A stretch of DNA of 64,000 bases from Balanoglossus misakiensis. Its lineage: Eukaryota > Hemichordata. Positions within the stretch are counted from its first letter, which is position 1. Every line of letters begins with the position of its first letter. Positions 11,594 through 23,254 of this stretch are shown one piece after another. A model generated the notes under the pieces. It was not told where the DNA came from, ran no database searches, and saw only the letters and a program-made list of their open reading frames with translations. The translations under genes were made by a program, and so were the position numbers. The stretch is from the NCBI GenBank assembly GCA_040954595.2, contig CM082582.2:3100001-3164000 (forward strand), given 5' to 3'.

Positions 11594-12079
11594 TCGGAAC
11601 ACTGGCTTTAAAACTGTCGTCCAGTACAACCTCTCCACACACTGTGTCAAACTCGGCACCCTGCAACTCGCTTTCGAGAACGTCTGACGCAGGTTCCTTA
11701 GACATCTTGTCTGGTTTCGAAGTAGGGATATCTGAGTCATACCGAAGACGTTTCCTACACTTAGGAGCTGGTCTGTGTCTGTGTGATAGGGGCTTTCCCC
11801 AGTTGTTGTACTCGAACAAGGTTGGTACTGGATGGTTAGGTGAAGGGCCCTGACCCCCTTCAAAATGTCGCGAACACAACCTGGAGAATTTGTTGGCCTT
11901 CCAACACGGTTCTCTCCTTACCATACGAATCAATTGTAATCGCTGCCGCCGAGACTTAGGCTACTCTCATTGGGAAACGGATGGAAAGTAACATTTTGCA
12001 TCCATGGATATTTTTGCAGTTTTTTCAGCTTTGCAGTGGCAGAATTGCAACCAGGAGCGTTACAAAAGAAATTAGGCAT
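11594..12079 (-). CDS. THAP-domain first exon (C2CH zinc finger), one frame break
   Basis: The ATG at 12079 opens MPNFFCNAPGCNSATAKLKK, carrying the first C-x4-C of a THAP finger. Tryptophan and FHPFPNE follow, then after a one-base frame shift near 11947 the frame continues as RRQRLQLIRMVRREPCWKAN and CSRHFEGG...VPTLF. That supplies the C-x2-H pair and the C-terminal VPTLF where AVPTIF is usual. The exon ends at a GTAAGT donor at 11593. THAP fingers bind DNA and occur in P-element-like transposases and host factors. The residues after the finger (about 60) are not diagnostic, and no further exon was recognised. Confidence 0.8.
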
Positions 12080-12636
12080 CTTTTGGACGTGTCCGCTTCT
12101 AAAAGTTCCAAAATTTGAAAAATAAATACTTATAGGACGTCTCCTTCTCCAGACGATCGATTTCTTACATCTAAGCGGCAGCCATTTTATACAGCGCCCT
12201 CAAACGGTGTTCAACCCCAATAATCTTTCGTTTTCATGCATCTCGAATATCGCGTATTGCGGTCCGTGTAGCGATCGCGGTTAACCGCGTAAACAACGTA
12301 CGGGTACACGGGAGAATCGCACGCTCCCCAGAGTTTGGCAACTCTGCCCAGTGTAGCCAGAAAGTCACCAGCGCCGTGCGGAATAAAGCTGTACACTTAC
12401 CGCTAGCCCAGAAAAGACAAATAGGAAAACAGAACCGAAATACTATTTGATATAGAATTTATATGTACGTTTAATTTCTAATATTTCGTTATTTAACCCG
12501 AGAGACACAATTACTTGGTGGAGTATGTTCATTCGATGGACCGGAAGACTGATATATCTTCAACCGAGTACGGACAGGTGTTATTTGAGAGACTCTCAAC
12601 GGACAACTGCGATTCCCCAGCGAGCTCCCCAAATGA

Positions 12637-13195
12637 GCAGGGCATATTTTCGAAGAAGTTGCAGAATATTTGTCGATTTAGGTACATGTAGTGATAGTTT
12701 TACCAAGCGAAAGCTTGTATTTATTCTCAATCAATAAACCAATTCACATGGATTGTGCCGCTACTGTCTTGTGTAAAACGGTTTAAAAGTGGTATGCACT
12801 TCCGGAATCATGTCCTTGTATGCGCACCAGGGGTGCGTTCGACGTACGAAGCGTTCGGGAACGTTCGGAAACGTTTTCATGTAAAACGATCTTTTGTCAT
12901 TGTTTTTCGCGAACGTTTTGTAACAATGGAAGGCGTAAGACGGAGGTGACTCGCGGCGAACATCTCATTAATTCAAAATGGCGGACATGTAAGCCGAAGT
13001 ACGACTCGCAGGGCATATTTTCGAAGAAGTTGCAGAATATTTGTCGATTTATGTAGTGATAGTTTTTCCAAGCGAAAGCTTGTATTTTTTCTCAATCAAT
13101 AAACCAATTCACAGGGATTGTGCCGCTACTGTCTTGTGTAAAACAGTTTAAAAGTGGTATGGACTTCCGGAATCATGTCCTTGTATGCGCACCGG
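12637..13195. repeat. 371-bp-spaced direct duplication
   Basis: The ~185-bp block beginning GCAGGGCATATTTTCGAAG at 12637 recurs at 13008 with few differences (an 8-bp indel near ATGTAGTGATAG). Between them is a segment starting CAGGGGTGCGTTCGACG at about 12830, whose inverted form CGTCGAACGCACCCCAG occurs at about 13325 and 13468. That suggests a terminal-inverted-repeat element in the copied region. Confidence 0.65.
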
Positions 13196-13485
13196 GACGT
13201 TCTTGCTGACGGCCGCTGTCTCTGAAAAACCAAAGGTCATTGACGGCGCCCTCTTGTGAGAGGCAAGCTTATCGTTCGACGAAGTACAAAAGCGCCCTGC
13301 GCAAGCATTCACAAAACGCTTTGTGCGTCGAACGCACCCCAGGACGTTCTTGCTGACGGCCGCCTCTGTAAAGCCAAAGGTCATTGACGGCGCCCTCTTC
13401 AGAGGCAAGCTTATCGTTCGACGAAGTACAAAAGCGCCCGGAGCAAGCATTCACAAAACGCTTTGTGCGTCGAACGCACCCCAGT
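13195..13485. repeat. Two tandem ~146-bp units ending in an inverted CAGGGGTGCGTTCGACG motif
   Basis: Units at 13195-13340 and 13341-13485 share GACGTTCTTGCTGACGGCC, GGTCATTGACGGCGCCCTC and CGTCGAACGCACCCCAG. The last word is the inverse of the one at 12830, so 12830-13484 may be a single element whose right end was duplicated. Frames across it have no protein-like content. Confidence 0.6.
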
Positions 13486-13613
13486 ATTTTACCATGGCTG
13501 GATTCAGCTCTCGTCCAATCAGAATCGCAGACGGTAGCATGATATAATATAATCTACTTTGCGTGTTCCCTGGGGAACTCCTGTAAAATGACCGGGGAAC
13601 TCCGGTGTGCAGT

Positions 13614-14152
13614 TAGTCTCGGTTACCCAGACTCTCTTACTCTTTCTCTCGTCTCAAGAGGGCGCTGCGGAGAAAGAGAGTCTGGGATCACTGCACGTTA
13701 AATTTTCCGCGAACCGGAAGCATCTTTTAGTAATCGAGCGGTGCACCATGGACCCAATAACAAATCGCAGGGAATAGAGGAATGAATCGTGTTGTTGTTG
13801 TTGATGATGATAAAAACATTTAAAAAAAAATAATTTGTCATTTCCTGCCACCGAAATCGTGGAAAACACGGCCTAGGTCGCCCAACGTCACTCGTGGAAA
13901 ACATGACCTAGGTCGGCCAACGAAATGACAAATTAATTTTTTTTAAATGTTTTTATCATCATCAACAACAACAACACGATTCATTCCTCTATTCCCTGCG
14001 ATTTGTTATTGGGTCCATGGTGCACCGCTCGATTACTAAAAGATGCTTCCGGTTCGCGGAAAATTTAACGTGCAGTGATCCCAGACTCTCTTTCTCCGCA
14101 GCGCCCTCTTGAGACGAGAGAAAGAGTAAGAGAGTCTGGGTAACCGAGACTA
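13614..14152. mobile_element. 539-bp foldback element with ~235-bp terminal inverted repeats and 9-bp TSD
   Basis: The left arm from TAGTCTCGGTTACCCAGAC is mirrored almost perfectly by the right arm ending GTCTGGGTAACCGAGACTA. Arms are about 13614-13848 and 13919-14152. The direct repeat GTGTGCAGT flanks it exactly (13605-13613 and 14153-14161). The ~70-bp centre holds two diverged copies of a CGTGGAAAACAYGRCCTAGGTCG word. Long TIRs with a 9-bp TSD are usual for Mutator-like elements. No transposase is present, so it is non-autonomous. Confidence 0.9.
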
Positions 14153-14419
14153 GTGTGCAGTCGGCCCAAGTGGAAGTTTCCCCGGAGGGGGGCAAAACAC
14201 AGCTTGCTATATTTTACGTGAATAAATTACTGTGCTTATAGAAAATAACTTCAATGAGCTACTTGCCAAGATTTTACAATGAACGAAGTTGTCAGAGCGA
14301 GAAATTGTCATTTCAAAAGTACAGAACTTTGTACAGTGTACGGCAGTTCGTATGGCCGCCATATTGGATTCTGAACTCCCTATTTTGAGAAGAATTATAA
14401 ACATACAGAACTGTGTGAG

Positions 14420-15470
14420 GTTAACATAAGGTACATGCATACCTATTTTCAAAGTCAATATGACCAGTGGTTGTTGAGTTTCTAAATTTTAACCAATTTC
14501 ACGTTTTCTCAGCATATTTGTATATTTTTGGCAATGAAAACTTCATTTGAACAAACTCCCATCTACAGCCCTTAATGCATCTGCACACCAAATATGAAGG
14601 TTATACGCGCCGCCACAGACAAAGAGAAACAGACTAGCAACGCTATTGTCAAAAGGTGTGAGGTACATCTCCTAATCCCCCTGTGCCTGTCTTGGCTAGC
14701 CTTCAAGGTGCAGCTTGTCTCCGAAGATTTCCGAACATACCCACTTCGGCAATGTCCGGAATTTTCCCGATAATAAAATGAAAGTGTTTTCGTGAAAGTT
14801 CGTGTTGTTGTTGTCAGTCAGCTGTAGACGGAAGGCGAGTGGACAGTGAAAATTGGAGGAAGTTTGAGCATCGGAGCGATGAGTTTTACCATTTTAATAA
14901 AAACTTATGAATATATAATAAGTGTGTTCGATCGTAAATTTGAAAAGGTTTAATCATCAATCTCGATTTTTTGGATTAGATTCCTGTTCGCCGAATCGTG
15001 TTCTGTAAACCTGCATGGGTTGTAAGTGTAAATTTAACTTCTAATGTGTAAAATTTGGTTGTCGTCAAGTAGTGTTTCAGTCGAGTCCTGATTGCAAAGC
15101 TGTGTCAGGCAAGGTACTGCAGCTGTCGATAATGACGCAACCGCAAAATATTCTGGGAAGTCTCCTCTGTGTCTAACCCATTTGACACATTTGAAGCCTA
15201 TTGTTTGCCGTTGTTTGCCGAGGTGAACAAGACATCAAAGTGACATGCCGCGTTGCTAGTCTGTTTTTTCACTTTGTCTGTGGCGCTGCGGTTTTCAAGT
15301 TTTTGATGTGGGCGGACGTACCTGACATACATCCATCCATCTATACAGACGCAACCGATCCCATAAGGTCCCACTGGTAAATCTATATCTATACCAAAAT
15401 GGGACCAAATAAAAAACACGATTTTAAGAGGGTTTTGAGAAACTTGTACATGTACTATGTTGCCAGCCAC
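14420..15470. repeat. Dispersed repeat family Z, interrupted
   Basis: Parts at 14420-14613 and 15283-15470 align with an uninterrupted copy at about 21630-21960: GAGGTTRACATA, ACAAACTCCCATCTACAGCC, CACCAAATAT, TTTCAAGT..TTGATGTGG and ACGCAACCGATCCCATAAGG. The break coincides with the inserted element 14614-15282. Non-coding. Confidence 0.65.
14614..15282. mobile_element. hAT-like non-autonomous element inserted in repeat Z
   Basis: Terminal inverted repeats of about 30 bp begin CACAGACAAAG on the left and end CTTTGTCTGTG on the right, with CAGACTAGCAACGC mirrored inside. It sits in the middle of family Z, and an uninterrupted copy shows the empty site near 21827. Flanks GCGCCGC and GCGCTGC make a 7-8-bp duplication with one mismatch. 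A second copy lies at 17477-18145 because of the tandem duplication. Confidence 0.7.
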
Positions 15471-16556
15471 CACAGCCCCACATCAATCATCTCAGAGAGT
15501 CATAATGTGCTGATCGGACCTTTGACTCTATAATTGCTCTGACATTGACTTCAAATGTTGAGGTTTATTTGCAATGAAACAAGGTTGAATTCTCGTTTTT
15601 CACTTGGTACAGTGACAAACTTAGACATAGAATGCCATGGTGCTATTCTCTAGCATTGTTGATGGAGAAAGAATAGGTGACCAGTTCTGCGAAGCAGCTG
15701 ACCAGATGTTTTGATGTCCCTGCTTATAGTGAGAACTCCGAATTTTATATCTGCTGGCCAAGAATTATAGTCCAAATTGCATTGTTTGGTCAATTACCTC
15801 TGTATGCCTGATTCTTGATGTTGGTAAAAACCATAAACAACCTTGTTTATTTGGGTAGATTTTATGGGACCTTAACATAGTCCTTTGTGGTAGACTTGCA
15901 TTATACAAATGAGGACTAGAGAGAGGGTCAGATTTAAGCACTTTGGGTACAGTTTGATATGACCAAGCTGAGGTTGCATTCTTGCATCTTAAATTTAACA
16001 TACCCCTTTGTGCGAGGGTTACGTCATTATACAAATTTGGACTAATATAGAAGGAGGGTAACACTTATTAAATTTTCTGCTGCTGGGAGAGATCTGCATT
16101 TAACACGACTGATTGACCCCAATTTCTCGTGCCTCCGCCCTCAGAATAAATAAAAGCTTTGTTACAGCATGGAGGTACTCTCTAGTACCTCCACTGTTAC
16201 AGCAACCAATTCTCCCAACCTTAAATAGGTTTTAAGCTACCTAAGTGAGTGATGAAAATCTCATATGGTCAACACAATTTCAAGATGGCCGATTTTTGCC
16301 ATGTTTAAAAAATGGGAGTTCATGAGCCCAAGTGATGATGGGTCATTCTGAAACTTTTTAACACAAAAAATAACAAAATGTGAAAAAAGTTAAAATGAGT
16401 TGCTAACTACAAAAACAGACATGTTTGACCAAAAGAAGTCATGAAATACAGTAAACATATCATTTCTTCTATCTCTTACTACAGTGGGTTGTCGACTTTT
16501 CGCCCAGAATGCAATGTGATTTGACCCCTTGGCGCAAAGTGAAAACCTATTTTTAA

Positions 16557-17231
16557 GGTGGCATCGCATGAAACCATCGAGACTTTTTCAGAGGCCTATT
16601 TCTCATTAAAGACAACGTTAAAACCCCCCTAAACCATATACATTCTGGAAGCTGAGTTTTTGAACTTTTGTTTGAGTTGCATATATTATTGATCCCCAGA
16701 AATTGTGGCGTTTTGGGGTTAAAAAACCCGTTTTTTGATATTATGTCATTCAGTTTAAATTAGGTAAAAAAGTTGACCATGCATCATGCATCTTAATATG
16801 TCATTCGAAACTAGAGTACACATGCAAAAAAACGATAATTTTGTTTTGCGTTATCTGCTTCTATTGAGTAGTAACAGCGTTTGAAAGTTAGATTTTAAAA
16901 AAAATTTGATCAAATTCACGGTGAGTTGTATTGAACCAGAGTTTATTCCCGCCAGGGACACATTATCGACTAACAAAAAATCCGTTTTGTTAGATGGGTC
17001 ATACACAATCCCCTGTTAAAATCTGAGCAAATTCGGCCAACTCAGAGCGAAGCTAAATTCTTCTGAAGTTGTCAAGAGCAGCGAAAATGCAAACTGAGAA
17101 AAGCGGCCATTCGCATTGTTGACACCTATTTGTTAAGCTGTGGACTCGTTCAGAAAAGTGCTATTTTTGGGTGATTATGCACCAATTCCGCCCAGGATGT
17201 GGATCAGTATTAGACCTACCGATTTATGTAA
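16557..17231. mobile_element. TTAA-flanked element, one end (interrupted)
   Basis: From TTAA at 16553 the sequence GGTGGCATCGCATGAAACC runs for about 675 bp and matches, in inverse orientation, the complete element at 33987-34715. The match breaks near 17231. The missing end (CAACTTTTCATGCAATGCCACC then TTAA) is found at 21957-22006, so later insertion and duplication split the element. Confidence 0.7.
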
Positions 17232-17396
17232 AAAATAGCATCAAGGACACTGTGGTCCCATTTGAGGATTATGCGGAAACAGTGACACACCAGAATAAAA
17301 ATTACAGGTGACATTGCAAGCAGATCTGCAAGCAGCAATAGCGGGCCCAAGCCAACATAGCACATAGCAACATAGCAATAAGCATATCTGCTCTGG

Positions 17397-20260
17397 ATGA
17401 AAACTTCATTTGAACAAACTCCCATCTACAGCCCTTAATGCATCTGCACACCAAATATGAAGGTTATACGCGCCGCCACAGACAAAGAGAAACAGACTAG
17501 CAACGCTATTGTCAAAAGGTGTGAGGTACATCTCCTAATCCCCCTGTGCCTGTCTTGGCTAGCCTTCAAGGTGCAGCTTGTCTCCGAAGATTTCCGAACA
17601 TACCCACTTCGGCAATGTCCGGAATTTTCCCGATAATAAAATGAAAGTGTTTTCGTGAAAGTTCGTGTTGTTGTTGTCAGTCAGCTGTAGACGGAAGGCG
17701 AGTGGACAGTGAAAATTGGAGGAAGTTTGAGCATCGGAGCGATGAGTTTTACCATTTTAATAAAAACTTATGAATATATAATAAGTGTGTTCGATCGTAA
17801 ATTTGAAAAGGTTTAATCATCAATCTCGCTTTTTTGGATTAGATTCCTGTTCGCCGAATCGTGTTCTGTAAACCTGCATGGGTTGTAAGTGTAAATTTAA
17901 CTTCTAATGTGTAAAATTTGGTTGTCGTCAAGTAGTGTTTCAGTCGAGTCCTGATTGCAAAGCTGTGTCAGGCAAGGTACTGCAGCTGTCGATAATGACG
18001 CAACCGCAAAATATTCTGGGAAGTCTCCTCTGTGTCTAACCCATTTGACACATTTGAAGCCTATTGTTTGCCGTTGTTTGCCGAGGTGAACAAGACATCA
18101 AAGTGACATGCCGCGTTGCTAGTCTGTTTTTTCACTTTGTCTGTGGCGCTGCGGTTTTCAAGTTTTTGATGTGGGCGGACGTACCTGACATACATCCATC
18201 CATCTATACAGACGCAACCGATCCCATAAGGTCCCACTGGTAAATCTATATCTATACCAAAATGGGACCAAATAAAAAACACGATTTTAAGAGGGTTTTG
18301 AGAAACTTGTACATGTACTATGTTGCCAGCCACCACAGCCCCACATCAATCATCTCAGAGAGTCATAATGTGCTGATCGGACCTTTGACTCTATAATTGC
18401 TCTGACATTGACTTCAAATGTTGAGGTTTATTTGCAATGAAACAAGGTTGAATTCTCGTTTTTCACTTGGTACAGTGACAAACTTAGACATAGAATGCCA
18501 TGGTGCTATTCTCTAGCATTGTTGATGGAGAAAGAATAGGTGACCAGTTCTGCGAAGCAGCTGACCAGATGTTTTGATGTCCCTGCTTATAGTGAGAACT
18601 CCGAATTTTATATCTGCTGGCCAAGAATTATAGTCCAAATTGCATTGTTTGGTCAATTACCTCTGTATGCCTGATTCTTGATGTTGGTAAAAACCATAAA
18701 CAACCTTGTTTATTTGGGTAGATTTTATGGGACCTTAACATAGTCCTTTGTGGTAGACTTGCATTATACAAATGAGGACTAGAGAGAGGGTCAGATTTAA
18801 GCACTTTGGGTACAGTTTGATATGACCAAGCTGAGGTTGCATTCTTGCATCTTAAATTTAACATACCCCTTTGTGCGAGGGTTACGTCATTATACAAATT
18901 TGGACTAATATAGAAGGAGGGTAACACTTATTAAATTTTCTGCTGCTGGGAGAGATCTGCATTTAACACGACTGATTGACCCAAATTTCTCGTGCCTCCG
19001 CCCTCAGAATAAATGAAAGCTTTGTTACAGCATGGAGGTACTCTCTAGTACCTCCACTGTTACAGCAACCAATTCTCCCAACCTTAAATAGGTTTTAAGC
19101 TACCTAAGTGAGTGATGAAAATCTCATATGGTCAACACAATTTCAAGATGGCCGATTTTTGCCATGTTTAAAAAATGGGAGTTCATGAGCCCAAGTGATG
19201 ATGGGTCATTCTGAAACTTTTTAACACAAAAAATAACAAAATGTGGAAAAAGTTAAAATGAGTTGCTAACTACAAAAACAGACATGTTTGACCAAAAGAA
19301 GTCATGAAATACAGTAAACATATCATTTCTTCTATCTCTTACTTCAGTGGGTTGTCGACTTTTCGCCCAGAATGCAATGTGATTTGACCCCTTGGCGCAA
19401 AGTGAAAACCTATTTTTAAGGTGGCATCGCATGAAACCATCGAGACTTTTTCAGAGGCCTATTTCTCATTAAAGACAACGTTAAAACCCCCCTAAACCAT
19501 ATACATTCTGGAAGCTGAGTTTTTGAACTTTTGTTTGAGTTGCATATATTATTGATCCCCAGAAATTGTGGCGTTTTGGGGTTAAAAAACCCGTTTTTTG
19601 ATATTATGTCATTCAGTTTAAATTAGGTAAAAAAGTTGACCATGCATCATGCATCTTAATATGTCATTCGAAACTAGAGTACACATGCAAAAAAACGATA
19701 ATTTTGTTTTGCGTTATCTGCTTCTATTGAGTAGTAACAGCGTTTGAAAGTTAGATTTTAAAAAAAAATTTGATCAAATTCACGGTGAGTTGTATTGAAC
19801 CAGAGTTTATTCCCGCCAGGGACACATTATCGACTAACAAAAAATCCGTTTTGTTAGATGGGTCATACACAATCCCCTGTTAAAATCTGAGCAAATTCGG
19901 CCAACTCAAAGCGAAGCTAAATTCTTCTGAAGTTGTCAAGAGCAGCGAAAATGCAAACTGAGAAAAGCGGCCATTCGCATTGTTGACACCTATTTGTTAA
20001 GCTGTGGACTCGTTCAGAAAAGTGCTATTTTTGGGTGATTATGCACCAATTCCGCCCAGGATGTGGATCAGTATTAGACCTACCGATTTATGTAAAAAAT
20101 AGCATCAAGGACACTGTGGTCCCATTTGAGGATTATGCGGAAACAGTGACACACCAGAATAAAAATTACAGGTGACATTGCAAGCAGATCTGCAAGCAGC
20201 AATAGCGGGCCCAAGCCAACATAGCACATAGCAACATAGCAATAAGCATATCTGCTCTGG
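17397..20260. repeat. Tandem duplication, unit 2 (2864 bp)
   Basis: Near-identical copy of 14534-17396, differing by isolated substitutions (for example at 17826, 18983, 19014, 19244, 19344) and one extra A near 19765. The junction at 17397 shares the 3-bp microhomology ATG with both outer breakpoints. It holds second copies of the hAT-like MITE (17477-18145) and of the TTAA-element end (19420-20095). Confidence 0.95.
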
Positions 20261-21480
20261 ATGCCAAGATATGGAAAAGTAGGTCAAAGGTCACCTGAGG
20301 TTATGCAAAATTTGGGCAAGACATTTTGACCCTATACTGGTCCATGTTCAACAAAAACCAAACCTATAGCCCTATTGGTTAGCCTGGAATTAGGTATGCA
20401 CATAATTAATGAGATATGCAGGTGTCACAGGTGACCCTAAATTTTGGCTTTTCAATTTTAGTCCCAACCCTCCAAACTTTGGCTTTTCAATTTTAGTCCC
20501 AACCCTCCAAACGCCAAGTCTGTACCTGCTCTGGATGTCAAGATATGATAAAGTAGGTCAAAGGTCACCTGAGGTCATGCAAAATTTGGGCAAGAAATTT
20601 TGACCCTATACTGGTATATGTTCAACAAAAACCAAACCTATAGCCCTATTGGTTAGCCTGGAATTAGGTATGCACATAATTAATGAGATATGCAGGTGTC
20701 ACAGGTGACCCCCAATTTTGGCTTTTCAATTTTAGTCCCAACCCTCCAAACGCCAAGTCTGTACCTGCTCTGGATGCCAAGATATGATAAAGTAGGTCAA
20801 AGGTCACCTGAGGTCATGCAAAATTTGGGCAAGAAATTTTCACCTTATACTGGTCCATGTTCAACAAAAACCAAACCCATAGCCCTATTGGTTAGCCTGG
20901 AATTAGGTATGCACATAATTAATGAGATATGCAGGTGTCACAGGTGACCCCCCAATTTTGGCTTTTCAATTTTAGTCCCAACCCTCTGAACGCCAAGTCT
21001 GTACCTGCTCTGGATGCCAAGAAATGGTAAAGTAGGTCAAAGGTCACCTGAGGTTATGCAAAATTTGGGCAAGAAATTTTGACCCTATACTGGTCCATGT
21101 TCAACAAAAACCAAACCTATAGCCCTATTGGTTAGCCTGGAATTAGGTATGCACATAATAAATGAGATATGCAGGTGTCACAGGTGACCAATATTTTGAC
21201 TTTTCAATTTTAGTCCCAACCCTCCAAACGCCAAGACTGTACCTGCTCTGGATGCCGAGATATAGGAAAGTAGGTCAAAGGTCACCCAAAATTTGGGCAA
21301 GAAATTTTGACCCTATACTGGTCCATGTCCTACAAGAACGAAACCTCTAGCCCTATTAGTTAGCCCGGAATTAGGTATGCACATAATTAATGTGTTAAGC
21401 AGGTGTTACAGGTGAGCCCAAAATTTTGCCTTTTATTTTGGCCCCATTGTGCTCACTGACAAATAGACAGTCACTGTACA
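20254..21480 (+). repeat. Five ~240-bp tandem repeats, each with a DR1 motif
   Basis: CTCTGGATG marks unit starts near 20254, 20529, 20768, 21008 and 21246. The first unit is 36 bp longer through an internal duplication of TTTTGGCTTTTCAATTTTAG. Each unit contains AGGTCAAAGGTCA, at 20281, 20555, 20794, 21034 and 21272. The last unit degrades after about 21420. Open frames through it follow the repeats and are not judged to be genes. Confidence 0.9.
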
Positions 21481-21629
21481 GGACTATTGCACAGACCAGA
21501 ATTCCACAATAAGACGTGGACATAGCTTAACCATAGAGGTATAAGTAAAGGTATAAATTTAATAAAAAGACTAAAAAATTCATAAAAAATAAAACATCCA
21601 TGATATTAACTTAACACTTACAGGTCGAT

Positions 21630-21960
21630 GTGAGGTTGACATATGGTACATGCACACCAATTTTAAAAGCAATCTGACGAGTAGTTGTTGACTTTCAGTG
21701 TTTTGATAAATTTTACATTTTTCCAGCTAATTTGCATATTTTTGGGCCTGGCAACTTCGTTTGGACAAACTCCCATCTACAGCCCTGCCTGCATCTGCAC
21801 ACCAAATATTGAGGTGATACGCGCAGCGGTTTTCAAGTGTTTGATGTGGACGGACATACAGACATACATCCATCCATCCATCCATCCATCCATACATACA
21901 GACGCAACCGATCCCATAAGGTCCCATGGTATATATGCCTATACCAATGGGACCTAAAAA
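21630..21960. repeat. Dispersed repeat Z, uninterrupted copy with CATC microsatellite tail
   Basis: Carries the same ordered words as 14420-15470 without the insertion, then CATACATCCATCCATCC repeats and the terminal GGTCCCATGGTATATATG ... CCAATGGGACC, a short inverted repeat. Confidence 0.65.
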
Positions 21961-22089
21961 GTAAATTTTGGCAAAAATCACAACTTTTCATGCAATGCCA
22001 CCTTAAGGCAGGCAGAATTCATAGTACCCCTCCAGTCAGTGCAGATATAAGACCACACATTTAAAAAAAATATGTTTCTATTTTTTTAA

Positions 22090-22371
22090 TAATTAGTGTA
22101 CACATCTGCATTGAACTATATAAATAAAATAAATAAATATATACACTGAGTAAATAAACTAAGTAAATAAATGTATGCTAACTAAACCTATGCTACCTAA
22201 ACTAATTAGATAAACCTAATTAACTAAATACTAAACTTATACTAATTAACTAAGAACTAACTAACTAACTAATTAACTAACTCACTAACTAACTAACTAA
22301 ACTATTCAAAAGTTTGGACAAATACATGTGTACACTCACTCACTCACTCACTCACTTAGACAGACAGACAG

Positions 22372-22405
<34 letters not shown>

Positions 22406-22460
22406 AGACAAACAGGTGTATCAAAATGGGTATTACTGAGGAGGGGGGGGGGGGCAGTTT
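22090..22460. repeat. Cluster of simple repeats: ACTA/AAAT, ACTC, GACA, G-run
   Basis: In order: AAATAAAT tracts, CTAA/ACTA tracts at 22225-22300, (ACTC)n at 22333-22355, (GACA)n with GACG variants at 22360-22410, and a G-run at 22442-22454. A 33-base T tract follows at 22862-22893. Frames through them are artefacts of composition. Confidence 0.9.
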
Positions 22461-22859
22461 GTGCCAAGACTGGTTGGGGCATTTCAGAGGACATTGCAAA
22501 ATCAAATTTACTTGAGGCAACCTGAGGAAATTGTTTAAGACGGATTCTCATGTGCCATGGTTAGGGTGCTCCTTTTTTTATAATTATCATAAGTGGGTAA
22601 ACATTTATCATCAGCGACTTCAAAATCTTGCGTCAACACATGTTATTTGAGTTTCAAATAGGTCGGAGATCAACAGGCATTTGCATGATCCATTACCGAT
22701 TCATAGTAACTTTTCATTGGAGGTTGCACTTGAAAGACAAAATGCAAAGTAGTTTTTTTTTTGTTATGAAACAAAAGTTACATGAAAAACCTGCTTGATT
22801 TCCGATCCATACATTGTAAAGCAGCATTCAAGTAAACAAGCTTTGCCAGTGTTCTGGTC

Positions 22860-22893
<34 letters not shown>

Positions 22894-23254
22894 CGCTTTT
22901 CGAACTCTTACTCGTATCTTCTTGAGAAAACTCACAGCTTGGGTTTTAAACAACAGAGGTGTTGCGGAATACACTACAACTACAAACACTAAGTAAATGT
23001 CTGAAAAATAAACTTAATAAAGTATTCAAACAAGATAAATGATTACAATCAATGATAAAAGATTCGATTTCAAACAATTTGCAGATTTGCCATTCAGGCA
23101 AATACAGCCAAAGCAAGAGATGTCAAGCAAAGTGAGCAACTCTTACAACAAGTTGGAAAGTACAAATGCCGACAGATTGTATAACCTTATGATTGAGAGT
23201 TGATGCCATAGCGCATTGGATGGTATTGGGAAAATGTGTCATCTACATTGTGTT

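Larger units (their letters stand above)
14534..17396. repeat. Tandem duplication, unit 1 (2863 bp)
   Basis: Every base from 14534 to 17396 recurs 2863 bp later with only about six substitutions and one A-run indel visible by eye. The unit contains part of family Z, a hAT-like MITE (14614-15282), an unassigned stretch (15470-16550) and one end of a TTAA-type element (16557-17231). Open frames of 90-100 codons inside it lie in these repeats and look non-coding. Confidence 0.95.

Noticed and set aside
13148-13454. Overlapping minus-strand ORFs with FVLRRTISLP-like repeats
   Set aside because: They follow the two tandem 146-bp units and have no protein-family resemblance.
15198-18927. Repeated 91- and 99-codon ORFs in the tandem duplication
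   Set aside because: They lie inside mobile-element remnants and have simple or repeat-derived composition. Identical copies only reflect the duplication.
21685-22551. ORFs with HPSIHPSIH or repeated Thr-Asp-Arg-Gln
   Set aside because: Translations of CATC and GACA microsatellites.
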